Assembly (NCBI GenBank): GCA_964436865.1
Contig: CAYTFK010000100.1
Span: 1 to 19,804 of the forward strand
Direction of reading: 5' to 3'
Length of the DNA: 19,804 bases
DNA from: JAXGPP01 sp964436865
GTDB lineage: Bacteria > Planctomycetota > Planctomycetia > Pirellulales > Thermoguttaceae
Part shown: positions 6,659-15,027 of the stretch, piece after piece
Numbering within the stretch: position 1 is the first letter of the stretch
How the letters are laid out: each line of letters opens with the position of its first letter
Translations under genes and position numbers: made by a program
Notes under the pieces: model-generated
Seen by the model: only the letters and a program-made list of their open reading frames with translations
The model's database searches: none
Told to the model about the DNA's origin: nothing

Positions 6659-7801
6659 TTACGGTTCGTTGGGAATCAGAACGAACCCATGCGTTTGGCG
6701 GCTGTTCGGGCTGCCGACGTTGCCTACTCCGCAGATCATACCGGTTCGGTTGAGCCCCTCGGCACGATCGAATGCCCAAGGTTGGTCCCCTTTGGACACA
6801 ACCTCGAGGTTGGTGAAGCGCCCGTTCATGTAGAGATAGGCGAGCGATCCAGCTTTGTTTTCCGCTCGGCCTACCACTTGCATGACACCGTTGACCACGG
6901 CGATTCCTCTGCCGGTTGTCGTGCGGTTATACTCGGCCGTCAAGTCGATGGCGCCTCCGGCAGCCGGCCAAATGACTGCACGGGGATAAAACGACCCGCC
7001 CGACGATCCGCGCTTGTAGCCGTCGCCAAGCATGTTTCCGTCGACGTCCAAGTGAACATCGTCGAAGCCGTCGATCTCTTGTGGGTTGGGATTGGGCCGC
7101 GGCCACGTTTGGAGTCCTTGTTCCACGAACATGGCTAGTGCCGGCACATACTCACTATCAATTTTGAGTCTGCCAGCCATCGCCCCGGAGTCAGCGACAT
7201 CGGTGGGAAAGAAGAGGTGGCCATCCAGGTCCGAAAGGGCCGTGCGAGACAACACCGATCCATCGGTACTTACATCCCAACGCATTCGGAGAACTTCCCC
7301 CGGCAATACGGCAACGCCGACTATGTGGAAAGTTCCGTCACTGTCGGGATTGCTGATCGCCCTGATCTCCGCATAGCCCGTAGATTCCAGGTAAACCGGT
7401 TCATTATTCGCGAGCAGCAGCATCGGGAGTCCGTCTTTGTCGCCAGCGACGATTCCTGCCGAGTTGACGTCGGCTACATCGTCGATCATCCCGGTAAGAT
7501 CCTCCGCGTTCACGCCCCTTTCATCAATCGTCCAGAGGCAAGGTCGAAGGGACCAACCATCGTCGTCAGACCCGACGACGTAGACCACGCCCTCCGCGCC
7601 AAGATCCGAAATACGTTCCGCATACGTGCGGCTCCAGCCGTCGACGGCGTGATAAGGGCCGGGCAGGTCGACGATGGTGTAGGCCGGACCGTCGGCAGGC
7701 GGTTTCGCCGGTTTTGCGGCCGGCGTCTCGACCGCGCAAAACAGCCCGATCGCCGCGGTGATCGCGAACCAGCGTCCGAGGTGCTTGAGATCTCTCGACA
7801 T
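6659..7801 (-). CDS. Secreted HAF-like repeat protein
   Basis: This 380-residue protein has an N-terminal signal peptide (hydrophobic core about 12-24, cleavage near PAA-KPA). The rest is a series of beta-rich repeats of the kind found in HAF/extracellular repeat or beta-propeller proteins: DVNSAGIVAGDKDGLPMLL, DVADSGAMAGRL, GRGIAVVNGVMQVVGRA, and GLNRTGMICGVGNVG followed by THGFVLIP. No catalytic motif is seen. It likely works outside the cytoplasm, perhaps as a surface or adhesion protein, but no function is proven. ATG 7801 is preceded by AGGAG at 8 nt spacing. The unusual 151-nt leader has a second copy at 6416-6567, implying a former paralogue next door. Confidence 0.75.
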   Translation of the reverse strand: MSRDLKHLGRWFAITAAIGLFCAVETPAAKPAKPPADGPAYTIVDLPGPYHAVDGWSRTYAERISDLGAEGVVYVVGSDDDGWSLRPCLWTIDERGVNAEDLTGMIDDVADVNSAGIVAGDKDGLPMLLLANNEPVYLESTGYAEIRAISNPDSDGTFHIVGVAVLPGEVLRMRWDVSTDGSVLSRTALSDLDGHLFFPTDVADSGAMAGRLKIDSEYVPALAMFVEQGLQTWPRPNPNPQEIDGFDDVHLDVDGNMLGDGYKRGSSGGSFYPRAVIWPAAGGAIDLTAEYNRTTTGRGIAVVNGVMQVVGRAENKAGSLAYLYMNGRFTNLEVVSKGDQPWAFDRAEGLNRTGMICGVGNVGSPNSRQTHGFVLIPNEP

Positions 7802-7949
7802 GGCTCACACTCCTCGATTGCGTTGCGGTCCGCGGTTCGTACAATCAAAGAACCGTCTGTCCCGCGGCGCGCGGACCGTGCGCCGCGAGGCTTTAGGTCC
7901 CGGCCGGTGAGTGGCGCCTGGCAGTGCTCAGCTCACCGGCCGGCTGTTT
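7799..7949 (-). promoter_or_regulatory. Structured 5' leader, copy 2, of the HAF-like gene
   Basis: This leader fills the gap between the kinase stop codon (7959) and the HAF-like start. It has three inverted repeats in a row. The first is a perfect 12-bp stem CCGGCCGGTGAG/CTCACCGGCCGG (7900-7911, 7932-7943). The second is an 8-bp stem CGCGGCGC/GCGCCGCG (7863-7870, 7880-7887). The third is a 6-bp stem CGGTTC/GAACCG (7833-7838, 7850-7855). An AGGAG ribosome site follows. The first stem may terminate the kinase transcript. The whole could be a cis-acting RNA. It matches no riboswitch class that I can recognise. Confidence 0.55.
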
Positions 7950-7958
7950 GTTGGTCTT

Positions 7959-10900
7959 CTATCGATCCTCGGGGGCGTCGCTTTTCTGCTCGGTGTTCTC
8001 CTTCCCTGCGCTGGGGTCTCCCAGCAATTCCTCGACCTCGCGGCGGAGCAGTTGGGCTTCGAGCCGATCCTGGAGAGCAATGGCAGGACGCCGCACCATC
8101 AACTCGACGGCTTTCGCAAGCCACTGTCGAGATTGCTCCATTTCGCCGCGCTCGCGATGGACGAGTGCCAGCCCAAGCCAATTCAGGGAACGCGCATGCC
8201 AATTTGGACCGGCAGCCAATGATTCATGAAAACGCTGTGCCGCTTGGTCCAGTTGGCCAGCACGGAAGTGAGCCATTCCAAGGGTATAGACGGTCCAGAG
8301 CTTGGAATCTCGCGCGACAGCCCGATCCGCCAATTCCACCGGCAGCTTTGGATCGGAGACTGCCTTCGGGGCAAGCACACAGGCACGCGCCACATGGGAC
8401 AACGCCTGCGCTTCCTTCGTCTGGCCGAACCGCTCGAGTATTTCCCGACAGAACCGGCGATACTCGTCGGTCCGCTTGGCCGCCACGAGCATTTGGGCGC
8501 GAATGAATGCGGCGACTGCATCGTCGGGCCTCAACTCAACGTGTCGGTCGCAATCGGCAAGGGCTTCGTCGTATCGCTCCAATGCCAGGTAGGCTTCCGC
8601 GCGAAGCAACCAATAATTGGGGCTCCCCGGGTCGAGGCGAATCGCTTCGCTCCAATCGGCGATCGCAGTGTCCCACTGCTTCAACGCAGCGTGTGCCGCG
8701 GCTCGCGCCTGCCAGAGCCTCGAATCGGCGGCGTCGTGCTTGATCAGGCTGCTGTAAAGGGCGACCGCCTTCTCCCAATCGGCCGACTGGGCGAAGCCTT
8801 CGGCCCGGGTTTTCCAGACCGACAACTCGTCCGGCTTCAGTTCGATGGCCTTTTCGTAAGCGGCAAGCGCTTCGTCCCACCGGCCCAGCTTCTCCTGCGC
8901 CTCGCCAAGGGCCTTCCAAAGCTGAGGATCGTCGGGCCGCAGCTTGATGGCTTCCGAATAGCCGCCGGCCGCCGCGGGCCAATTGCCTTCGGCCGCAAGT
9001 CGCCGGGCGCGGCGGGAAAGCAAAATCCACTGATAGGAGCCGCTCAGACTCAGTCGGGCATCGTTCGATGGCTCCTTCTCGTCCGAAAACGCCGAAGACG
9101 CCGCCGGCAAGGCCACGAGGGCCTCGGCCTCCTTGCGAAGAACCTCCAGCGTGGCCCGGCGGTTCCAAGGGGGCGGATGCTTTTCGTCGGCCAGCGCCCG
9201 GTCGGTCTCCTGCTTCGCCTTGTTCAAGTATTCCTGGGCCTTTTCGTCGTTGCCGGCCTTCTTGTGCGCCATCGCCAGGAAGTACCATGAGTAAGCGAGC
9301 GAAGATGTTGAGTCGGCCTCGGCGCTTTCCAAGGGGGCATCGGTCTCCGTGAGCCACTCGATGGCTTCCTCGAAACGGCCCGCCCGGCAAAGGACCGCAC
9401 CCAACGACTTGACGAACTGATCGGTGTTGGGCTGGGCTTCGACGGCTCTGGCAGCGCACGCCAGCACCGGAGCGTAATCGGCGACAGCGTCGGGGGCCAA
9501 CGCACAGGTCCAAGCGGTGAGGTTGGCGGCCATCGGCATGTCGGTCCGGCCGAACTTGCCCATCATGGCGGCACAGGCTTCGCGATACTTCAGGGAATCG
9601 CCGAGGGACAGCGACACCAGCGCGAGCCAGCAGTGCGGACCGTGGTTCGCCGTGTCCAACGCGATAGCCTGCTCCAGATCCGCTTGCCCCTCCTTCCATT
9701 TTCCTAACCCTAGGTACAGTTCCGCTCGCTCTTGGAATGCCCGAGGACGATCGGGCGACTTCTCGACAGCCCTGGCCGCCAATTGGAGAAGGCCATCACG
9801 GAATGTTGGGTCGGGACACTTCGCCACCAGAAACGGCGCGATCGACACCAATGCACTGGTATCGATCGGCCGGAGTTCGAGGGCCTTCTCCAGATCGCGA
9901 AGAGCTTCTCGGTAATGGCCCAATTGATAGTGCGCAGGGGCACGTCTCTTGTACGATAGCCAATACTCGGGGTTAAGGTCAACGCCCTTATCGTAGTCTC
10001 GCAGGGCTGCCGCGTAGTCCTCGCGTTCGGCATGAAGGTCACCGCGGGCCCACCACAGACTAACAACATTGGGGTTCAATTGCTCCGCTCGGTTGTATTC
10101 AGTTAGTGCCTCTTCGTCACGCCCGAGGGCCCTTAGAACCCCCGCCCGGCAACAATGAGGCCCCCATCCGTTTGGGTCAAGTTCAATGGCTTTTTCAGCA
10201 TCTCGCAACGCTTGCTCAAGGTCTCCAGATCGTTCGTATAACTCCGCGCGCCCGCCGTATGCAGAGGCCAGGTTCGGATTCAATGCGATTGCCTTGTCGA
10301 ATTCCTTCAATGCCTGCTCACGATCTCGTGATGCCTGCCAAATGTAGCGGCCCAAGGTGACGTGGTACCGTGCTTCTTGCGGCGCTAGTTCCGCCGCCCG
10401 CTTCGCATGTCTTAGGTACCGGTAACGGTCCGGTGTGGTTGGGCTGCGATTATTGTAAAGAGACCCAGCAAAGACGTGGTGACGTTTGGCATTATTCGGA
10501 TCCAATTCAACCGCTCGTTCGTAGTCTTCGGCGGCTTTCTTGTTTTGTGACGTGCGTTCATGTGCTTGCCCGCGAAGGGTGTATAGATCCGGGTTGCTCG
10601 GATCAAGTTCGATCGCCTTGCTGAACGCAGCGGCCGCTTCGGCGAAAGTGTCTTGGGCTTTGGGCCACCAGCGGCTGAGGTTTCCTTTCGCCAGGTACGC
10701 CGTGCCCAACTGCCTGTGGTACTCGGCGTTGTTGGGCGACGTCTGGGTCAGCTTCTTCAACCGCGAGATGGCCTCCGTGAAGGTGGCATCGGCCGCTTCA
10801 CCCGCATCCAGGTTCGCCTGCAGCATGGCGACCTGCAGGTACGCCGCCGCCGACTGGTACTGGGCGGCGGGCTGCTCCTGGTTCTGCGTGGCGATCTGCG

Positions 10901-12641
10901 AGTAGAAGCCGAGCCCCGCTTCCATGAGCGTCTTTTCCGCCGCCGAGAACTCGCGCGGCCCTTCCTCGCGCTCGCGGTCGCCGAGCAGCCGATCCTGGCC
11001 GATGGCCCGCAAGTAGACCGTATTCAACGCATCCAGGGCCAGCGTCAGATTGGACTCGGCCCGTTGACGCTCGGCTTCGGCCTGTGTCAGGTTCGCCTTC
11101 GCCTGCACCAGCGCGCCGTCCTTTTCCTTCAGCGCCGCAGTCTTGGCAGCCAATGCCCCAACCTTTTCGTCCAGCGCCTGGTCTTTTTCGTCCCGTTCCT
11201 TGGCGATCATCCGATTCCCAACCCCCAAGCCGCCCAGCCCGAGAACCAAGAGCAAAAACGTCGACACCGCCGCCGACCAGACGATCGGCTTGTGCCGCCG
11301 CGACCATTTTGCCGCACGCTGCACGAGCGTCGGCCGCCGGGCGCGGATCGGACGATCTTCCAAGTACCGCTTGAGGTCGTCGGCCAGTTCCTGGGCCGTG
11401 TCGTAACGCTCGGTCGGGTTCTTCGCCATCGCCTTGGTGACGATGATCTCCAGCTCCTCGGGAACCGCCTTGTTGAGCTTGCGCGGCGGTTTCGGCTCCT
11501 CGAAGGCGATCTGCCGCAACAGTTCCTCGCGATCCTGGCCGCTGAAGGCCGGCTGGAGGGTCAACAACTCGTAGAGCGTCACGCCCAGCGAGTAGACGTC
11601 GGTGCGGTGGTCGACCACGATCCGCTTGGCCAATGCCTGCTCGGGGCTCATGTAGCGGATCGTTCCCAACAGGTCGCCGCTCACCGTCAGTGTGGCGTCG
11701 GTCTCGATCCGGGCCAGCCCAAAATCGGTCACCCACGGTTTGCCCCGGTTGTCGAGGATCACATTCGACGGCTTCACGTCGCGGTGGATCACGCCGTGCT
11801 GGTGGGCATGATCCAACGCCTCCGCCACCTGCACGCCAATCTCGGCAATCGAACGGAAGTGGGCGGGCCTCTTGGTCGACCGTTCAGTCGGAATGGCGGC
11901 CTGCGGGGTGGGGCTGGTATTCGCCGCGAGTCCGGGCGTGCGATCGTGCGTGTAGGCCGCGGTGGGGGCGTCCGGATCGGAGCTTGCACCCGGCGGGGCG
12001 AACCGGCCGGCGGCCAGGCTCTCGGCCAGGCCGGAATTGTCTGCGCCGGCGTCCTGGGGGGCGGCCGCCTCCAGTCCTTCCATCCGTCGCAGGTGACGGA
12101 TCAGGTCGGCCAGCGTCTGCCCCTCGATGTGGTCCATCGCGTAGAAGTGAACCGCTCGGTCACAACCGACAAAATGCACCTGAACGATATTCGGATGCTT
12201 GAGCGAGGCGGCCGCGCGGGCCTCGTTCTGGAATCGTTGGAGCTGGCGATGGTCCATCATGGCTGCAAAGGGCAAGACCTTCAGGGCCACTTTTCGCCCT
12301 AGAGAAACCTGTTCCGCCTCATAGACCACCCCCATCCCGCCTCGGCCGATCTCGCGCACGATGCGGTAGTCGCCCAGCCGGCCGCGGATCGATGTTTCCG
12401 TCGTGCTCGTTCCGGGACCTTTCGGCGAGGGGGCCTCGGTCGACCCCCGTCCCAGTTCGGCCAGCATCTGGATGCCCGGCAGAAGCGAGCGAAGCCGGTC
12501 CTCCAGTTCGGGATACCGCTGCACACACTCGTCCAGATCGAACGGCACGCCGGCGCGAAGTTTCTCAGTGATCTGATCGACAACCTCGTCAAGGAGTTGA
12601 TTGGCGGTTTTGGAATCAACAGAGTGCCTGGGCTGTCCCAT
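7959..12641 (-). CDS. Membrane Ser/Thr protein kinase with long TPR domain
   Basis: This 1560-residue PknB-type (Hanks) kinase has a short helical N-terminal region (1-65). The kinase domain spans about 92-428: glycine loop IGRGGMGVVYEAE (98-110), Lys121 in VALK, Glu140, catalytic HRDVKPSN (286-293), DFG (306-308) and GTIRYMSPEQ (326-335), all intact. A low-complexity Ala/Pro/Thr-rich insert of about 75 residues (about 186-263) lies between the hinge and the catalytic loop. One membrane helix (about 452-476) follows, then a coiled coil (480-545) and more than 15 TPR-like units to about 1540. The kinase side should be cytoplasmic and the TPRs outside. The start overlaps the sigma factor stop (TGATG), so the two are coupled. 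Such kinases are thought to control the linked sigma factor; the substrate is not visible. Confidence 0.92.
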   Translation of the reverse strand: MGQPRHSVDSKTANQLLDEVVDQITEKLRAGVPFDLDECVQRYPELEDRLRSLLPGIQMLAELGRGSTEAPSPKGPGTSTTETSIRGRLGDYRIVREIGRGGMGVVYEAEQVSLGRKVALKVLPFAAMMDHRQLQRFQNEARAAASLKHPNIVQVHFVGCDRAVHFYAMDHIEGQTLADLIRHLRRMEGLEAAAPQDAGADNSGLAESLAAGRFAPPGASSDPDAPTAAYTHDRTPGLAANTSPTPQAAIPTERSTKRPAHFRSIAEIGVQVAEALDHAHQHGVIHRDVKPSNVILDNRGKPWVTDFGLARIETDATLTVSGDLLGTIRYMSPEQALAKRIVVDHRTDVYSLGVTLYELLTLQPAFSGQDREELLRQIAFEEPKPPRKLNKAVPEELEIIVTKAMAKNPTERYDTAQELADDLKRYLEDRPIRARRPTLVQRAAKWSRRHKPIVWSAAVSTFLLLVLGLGGLGVGNRMIAKERDEKDQALDEKVGALAAKTAALKEKDGALVQAKANLTQAEAERQRAESNLTLALDALNTVYLRAIGQDRLLGDREREEGPREFSAAEKTLMEAGLGFYSQIATQNQEQPAAQYQSAAAYLQVAMLQANLDAGEAADATFTEAISRLKKLTQTSPNNAEYHRQLGTAYLAKGNLSRWWPKAQDTFAEAAAAFSKAIELDPSNPDLYTLRGQAHERTSQNKKAAEDYERAVELDPNNAKRHHVFAGSLYNNRSPTTPDRYRYLRHAKRAAELAPQEARYHVTLGRYIWQASRDREQALKEFDKAIALNPNLASAYGGRAELYERSGDLEQALRDAEKAIELDPNGWGPHCCRAGVLRALGRDEEALTEYNRAEQLNPNVVSLWWARGDLHAEREDYAAALRDYDKGVDLNPEYWLSYKRRAPAHYQLGHYREALRDLEKALELRPIDTSALVSIAPFLVAKCPDPTFRDGLLQLAARAVEKSPDRPRAFQERAELYLGLGKWKEGQADLEQAIALDTANHGPHCWLALVSLSLGDSLKYREACAAMMGKFGRTDMPMAANLTAWTCALAPDAVADYAPVLACAARAVEAQPNTDQFVKSLGAVLCRAGRFEEAIEWLTETDAPLESAEADSTSSLAYSWYFLAMAHKKAGNDEKAQEYLNKAKQETDRALADEKHPPPWNRRATLEVLRKEAEALVALPAASSAFSDEKEPSNDARLSLSGSYQWILLSRRARRLAAEGNWPAAAGGYSEAIKLRPDDPQLWKALGEAQEKLGRWDEALAAYEKAIELKPDELSVWKTRAEGFAQSADWEKAVALYSSLIKHDAADSRLWQARAAAHAALKQWDTAIADWSEAIRLDPGSPNYWLLRAEAYLALERYDEALADCDRHVELRPDDAVAAFIRAQMLVAAKRTDEYRRFCREILERFGQTKEAQALSHVARACVLAPKAVSDPKLPVELADRAVARDSKLWTVYTLGMAHFRAGQLDQAAQRFHESLAAGPNWHARSLNWLGLALVHRERGEMEQSRQWLAKAVELMVRRPAIALQDRLEAQLLRREVEELLGDPSAGKENTEQKSDAPEDR

Positions 12642-13276
12642 CAGAAGTCCTCCCGGAAACGATCGGCCAACAGATTGCTGAAACGTTCCAGCGCCCGACG
12701 CTGGCGCGATTTGACGCCGTCGGCGCTCAGCCCCAGCACGGCAGCCGTTTCGGCCGTGGATAGCTGTTCCAGGTAGCGGAGCACGAGAACCTCGCGGTCC
12801 GACGGACTCAACTGGAAAAGCATCTCGCGCACCTTAGCCTGCAGCTCTTTCCGGATCATCTGCACGCTGGGGCTGGTGCCGCTGGCCAGCAACCGAGCGG
12901 CGAGTTCGAGCGCCGAATGGTCGGGCAGGACCATTTCCTCGTGCTTCTCGCGGTTCACGCTCCGGGCCTGGGCCCCCATGTGCCGGCGGTGCTCCCCGAT
13001 CAGCCGCTCCCAGGCGAGTTGCCGAAGCCAAGGGTAGAAAGGAAGCCGCCACCCCTGCCGCAGATAGTCGGCGAGCTTCCGAGAGGCTTGGGCAAAGGTC
13101 TCCTGGACGATATCCGACGGATCGATGCGTGCGGCAAGCCGCTTATCCATGCGAAGGGCAACCATCCGTCGCAGCCGGTTGCGATGCTGACCGAGGAGTA
13201 GGTCGACCGCCTCGCGGTCGCCCGTGGCGGCCCGCCGAATCAGTTGCTGATTGTCTGGTTCATGCGACTCGACCAT
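12641..13276 (-). CDS. ECF-type RNA polymerase sigma factor (planctomycete kinase-linked group)
   Basis: This 211-residue sigma-70 family factor has region 2 at about residues 25-100 (LRRMVALRMDKRLAARIDPSDIVQ in two parts, then FYPWLRQLAWERLIGEHRR). Region 4 lies at about 145-200 (LSPSDREVLVLRYLEQLSTA, then AAVLGLSADGVKSRQRRALE), the helix-turn-helix that contacts the -35 element. The segment between is longer than in typical ECF factors, as in planctomycete members. Its TGA stop shares a base with the ATG of the Ser/Thr kinase gene, so the two are co-translated. This fits the known pairing of certain ECF groups with Hanks kinases instead of anti-sigma factors. ATG 13276 has a G-rich GGGGG about 13 nt upstream. 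Confidence 0.9.
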   Translation of the reverse strand: MVESHEPDNQQLIRRAATGDREAVDLLLGQHRNRLRRMVALRMDKRLAARIDPSDIVQETFAQASRKLADYLRQGWRLPFYPWLRQLAWERLIGEHRRHMGAQARSVNREKHEEMVLPDHSALELAARLLASGTSPSVQMIRKELQAKVREMLFQLSPSDREVLVLRYLEQLSTAETAAVLGLSADGVKSRQRRALERFSNLLADRFREDF

Positions 13277-13543
13277 TCGACAGCCATCCCCCTACTACTA
13301 ATCCCGCAAAGAGGCAGGCCAGCGGGTTCAGATTGCTTCGCGATTCTCCCGAGGATCGAGCCTGGACTGCTTTCAAAAAAACGGTCGATTCCACACCGCC
13401 GGGGGCGATCGTCAGGCCGGCCAGCGTCTGGGCGAAGAGGATCCGATCCGTCGCCACCTCGGCGGGCGCATTGCCGAAGTGCACCACAGTCCGGTTGCCA
13501 CGGCGATGGCGATCCGCCGCCTCATCCGGAGAATTCCGAGGGA
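13277..13543. other. Upstream region of the sigma factor gene, no assignable gene
   Basis: A minus-strand frame stays open through here and overlaps the sigma start, but its product resembles nothing I know and has no clear ribosome site. It may be debris linked to the neighbouring transposase remnant. The promoter of the sigma/kinase operon should lie here. No convincing -35/-10 pair was found. Confidence 0.3.
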
Positions 13544-13615
13544 GAATTCCAGACACAATACCCATTTTGGTAAACTGCGAATTCCAGGGGCGCAATACTC
13601 ATTTTGGCAAACTGG
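13544..13615. repeat. Tandem 35/37-bp repeat at a RAYT element end
   Basis: Two adjacent units (13544-13578 and 13579-13615) both begin GAATTCCAG and contain CAATAC(C/T)CATTTTGG and AAACTG, with a 2-nt indel between them. A third partial GAATTCC lies at 13531. The second unit overlaps the stop of the transposase remnant. This looks like duplicated element ends. Confidence 0.6.
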
Positions 13616-13769
13616 GAATCTTCTGCGACCAGCCTGTCTTCTGCGGCCGCAACACGCGCCCGACCATCCGCTCCAAACGTTCGACGAACGCCGGGTTGCC
13701 CAACGGCCAGCCCGTGTGGCTGTGCTCGCCGAAGCTGCGAACTTCCTCCGCGCGCGGATCACTGTTGAT
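13599..13769 (-). pseudogene. C-terminal remnant of a REP-associated tyrosine transposase
   Basis: In one frame from a stop at 13770-13772 to a TGA at 13599, the minus strand reads HTGWPLGNPAFVERLERMVG and then RVLRPQKTGWSQK. This closely follows the usual RAYT C-terminus (TGRPLG...FV.RLE.LLGR.LRP.K.GR..K). The catalytic N-terminal domain is not found upstream. The conserved TGRPLG Arg is Trp here. It is a dead fragment sitting in the spacer before the sigma factor gene. Confidence 0.65.
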
Positions 13770-14105
13770 CTACCAGTCGGCCACCCGTTCCCGGCACGCA
13801 GCGCAGTCCCCGCAAAGATCGCCTGCTGCCGCCGCTTGCCGCACGGCATCTCGTGGTGCGACGTGCCCGCGATCGAGGCTCGCGCCAGTCGCCCCTGCCT
13901 CCAAACTAAGAGAACTTTGCGGCCTGTCAACACCAGTGCTATTCGCCCCCGAATACGTGCCCGCGGACCGCCCATTTCCCGGCTTGAAAGCTCGTTCGGC
14001 CCCCATTACTTGGACTGCCCCCTTCTGCCACGCCCAGACACCCGCAAGTTCCCTCCCTCCGCGTCTCCGCGTGAAACACCCCCGCCGCTCTTCCGACCCC
14101 CTCCA
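13770..14105. other. Intergenic stretch with no recognised feature
   Basis: Long open frames cross this stretch on both strands, but they look like GC-driven shadows. No domain, ribosome site or RNA signature was found. Confidence 0.35.
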
Positions 14106-14146
14106 GAAACCCCAGGAAAACGGGCCAACTCCGGCCAGTTTCACCA

Positions 14147-14176
14147 TTGACAAGAATACATGAACGCCGGTATATT
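14147..14176 (+). promoter_or_regulatory. Sigma70-type promoter of block A
   Basis: A perfect TTGACA (14147-14152), an 18-bp spacer and TATATT (14171-14176) stand out as an AT-rich island in GC-rich sequence. The same arrangement recurs 557 bp downstream. Confidence 0.55.
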
Positions 14177-14340
14177 ATAGTCCGCCAGCGACGAACCGCC
14201 GTCGCGCCAGGGCTCGCCCGATGCGCTGGGCGCTCGCCCCCATTCGTTCTTTCTCAATTCGTCACACTCACCACTGCCCGCCTCCCGGCGAGCCCGCGCT
14301 CATTCCCTGCCCTGAAAGCACCAGACAGGCAACCATTTCG

Positions 14341-14402
14341 ATCCCCTCCTCTGCTCCCTCCGTTTCCTCCTGTTACCCCTCTTCTCTCGACTTCGGTTTC
14401 TC
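14341..14402 (+). other. Polypyrimidine tract
   Basis: Only 9 of 62 bases are purines. The tract lies in block A, in a part that has no clear counterpart in block B and accounts for most of the length difference between them. Confidence 0.5.
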
Positions 14403-14703
14403 GGCTCGGCCACCCCTCTGTGAACCGAAACGCTTAAGCCAAAAGGGTGAATTCACTTGCGCCGAGCCGCCTGGCCGGAAAGCCCTTCACGCCTTGCACT
14501 TGCCGCCGCGCCTCGCGACGTAACGAAGCGAAACACCCTCAAGGGCGTTTCGCTTGGACGACCTCGCGAGCCACTTTTTGCCCCGCGCCCTCGCCGGGTC
14601 GCCATGCGGCCTATCTCCATGAAGCCCCGTTCGCCCCAGACACCGCTCCCGCCACCCCCTCAAGAAACCCCAAGAAAACTCGCCCACCCCGGCAGTTTCA
14701 GTA

Positions 14704-14733
14704 TTGACAAAGAGACATATACTAAAGTATACT
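14704..14733 (+). promoter_or_regulatory. Sigma70-type promoter of block B with operator-like palindrome
   Basis: A perfect TTGACA (14704-14709), an 18-bp spacer and TATACT (14728-14733) form the promoter. An inverted repeat TATACT-AA-AGTATA (14718-14731) overlaps the -10 and could be a repressor site. It is absent from block A. Confidence 0.55.
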
Positions 14734-15027
14734 ATACCCTGGCTGCGACGCACCTCCGTCCGCCAGCGCGGGCCGCCCGACAACTTGGGCCCTGCCCGCC
14801 TTCGCTCCTTCACAATTCGACAACACTGACAACTAACCTCTGCCGGCGCGTTGCGCCAATTCCCTGCGCCTGCCGTCAACTCGCCTGCCGACGAATTTGT
14901 GCTGCCCGCTGGTGGTGAAATTTACGCGAAGTGCAACACGTACCTCACAGTGCGTACGAAGTTGCGCGCACACGCCAACTGCGAAACGCCTTCCTCCCTT
15001 GCACTTGCCGCCGCACCCCGCGACGCA

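Larger units (their letters stand above)
14106..14554 (+). ncRNA. Candidate non-coding RNA block A (promoter, body, 3' hairpin)
   Basis: This is the first member of a diverged tandem duplication (partner 14664-15082). It starts with a conserved GAAACCCCA-GAAAAC upstream box and a sigma70-like promoter. It holds the shared box CTTGCACTTGCCGCCGC (14493-14509) and ends near a strong hairpin. That hairpin has AGCGAAAC and CCC (14527-14538) pairing with GGG and GTTTCGCT (14543-14554), with one mismatch. The expected transcript from about 14183 is roughly 370 nt. No reading frame is conserved with block B. Transcription has not been shown. It could instead be a repeated mobile or regulatory element. 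Confidence 0.35.

Noticed and set aside
13544..13615. Possible CRISPR array
   Set aside because: Only two to three adjacent units without spacers; it is a tandem repeat at an element end.
13412..14153. Open frames on both strands in the spacer before the sigma factor gene
   Set aside because: They are Arg/Ala-rich, lack domains and ribosome sites, and cross transposase debris and repeats.
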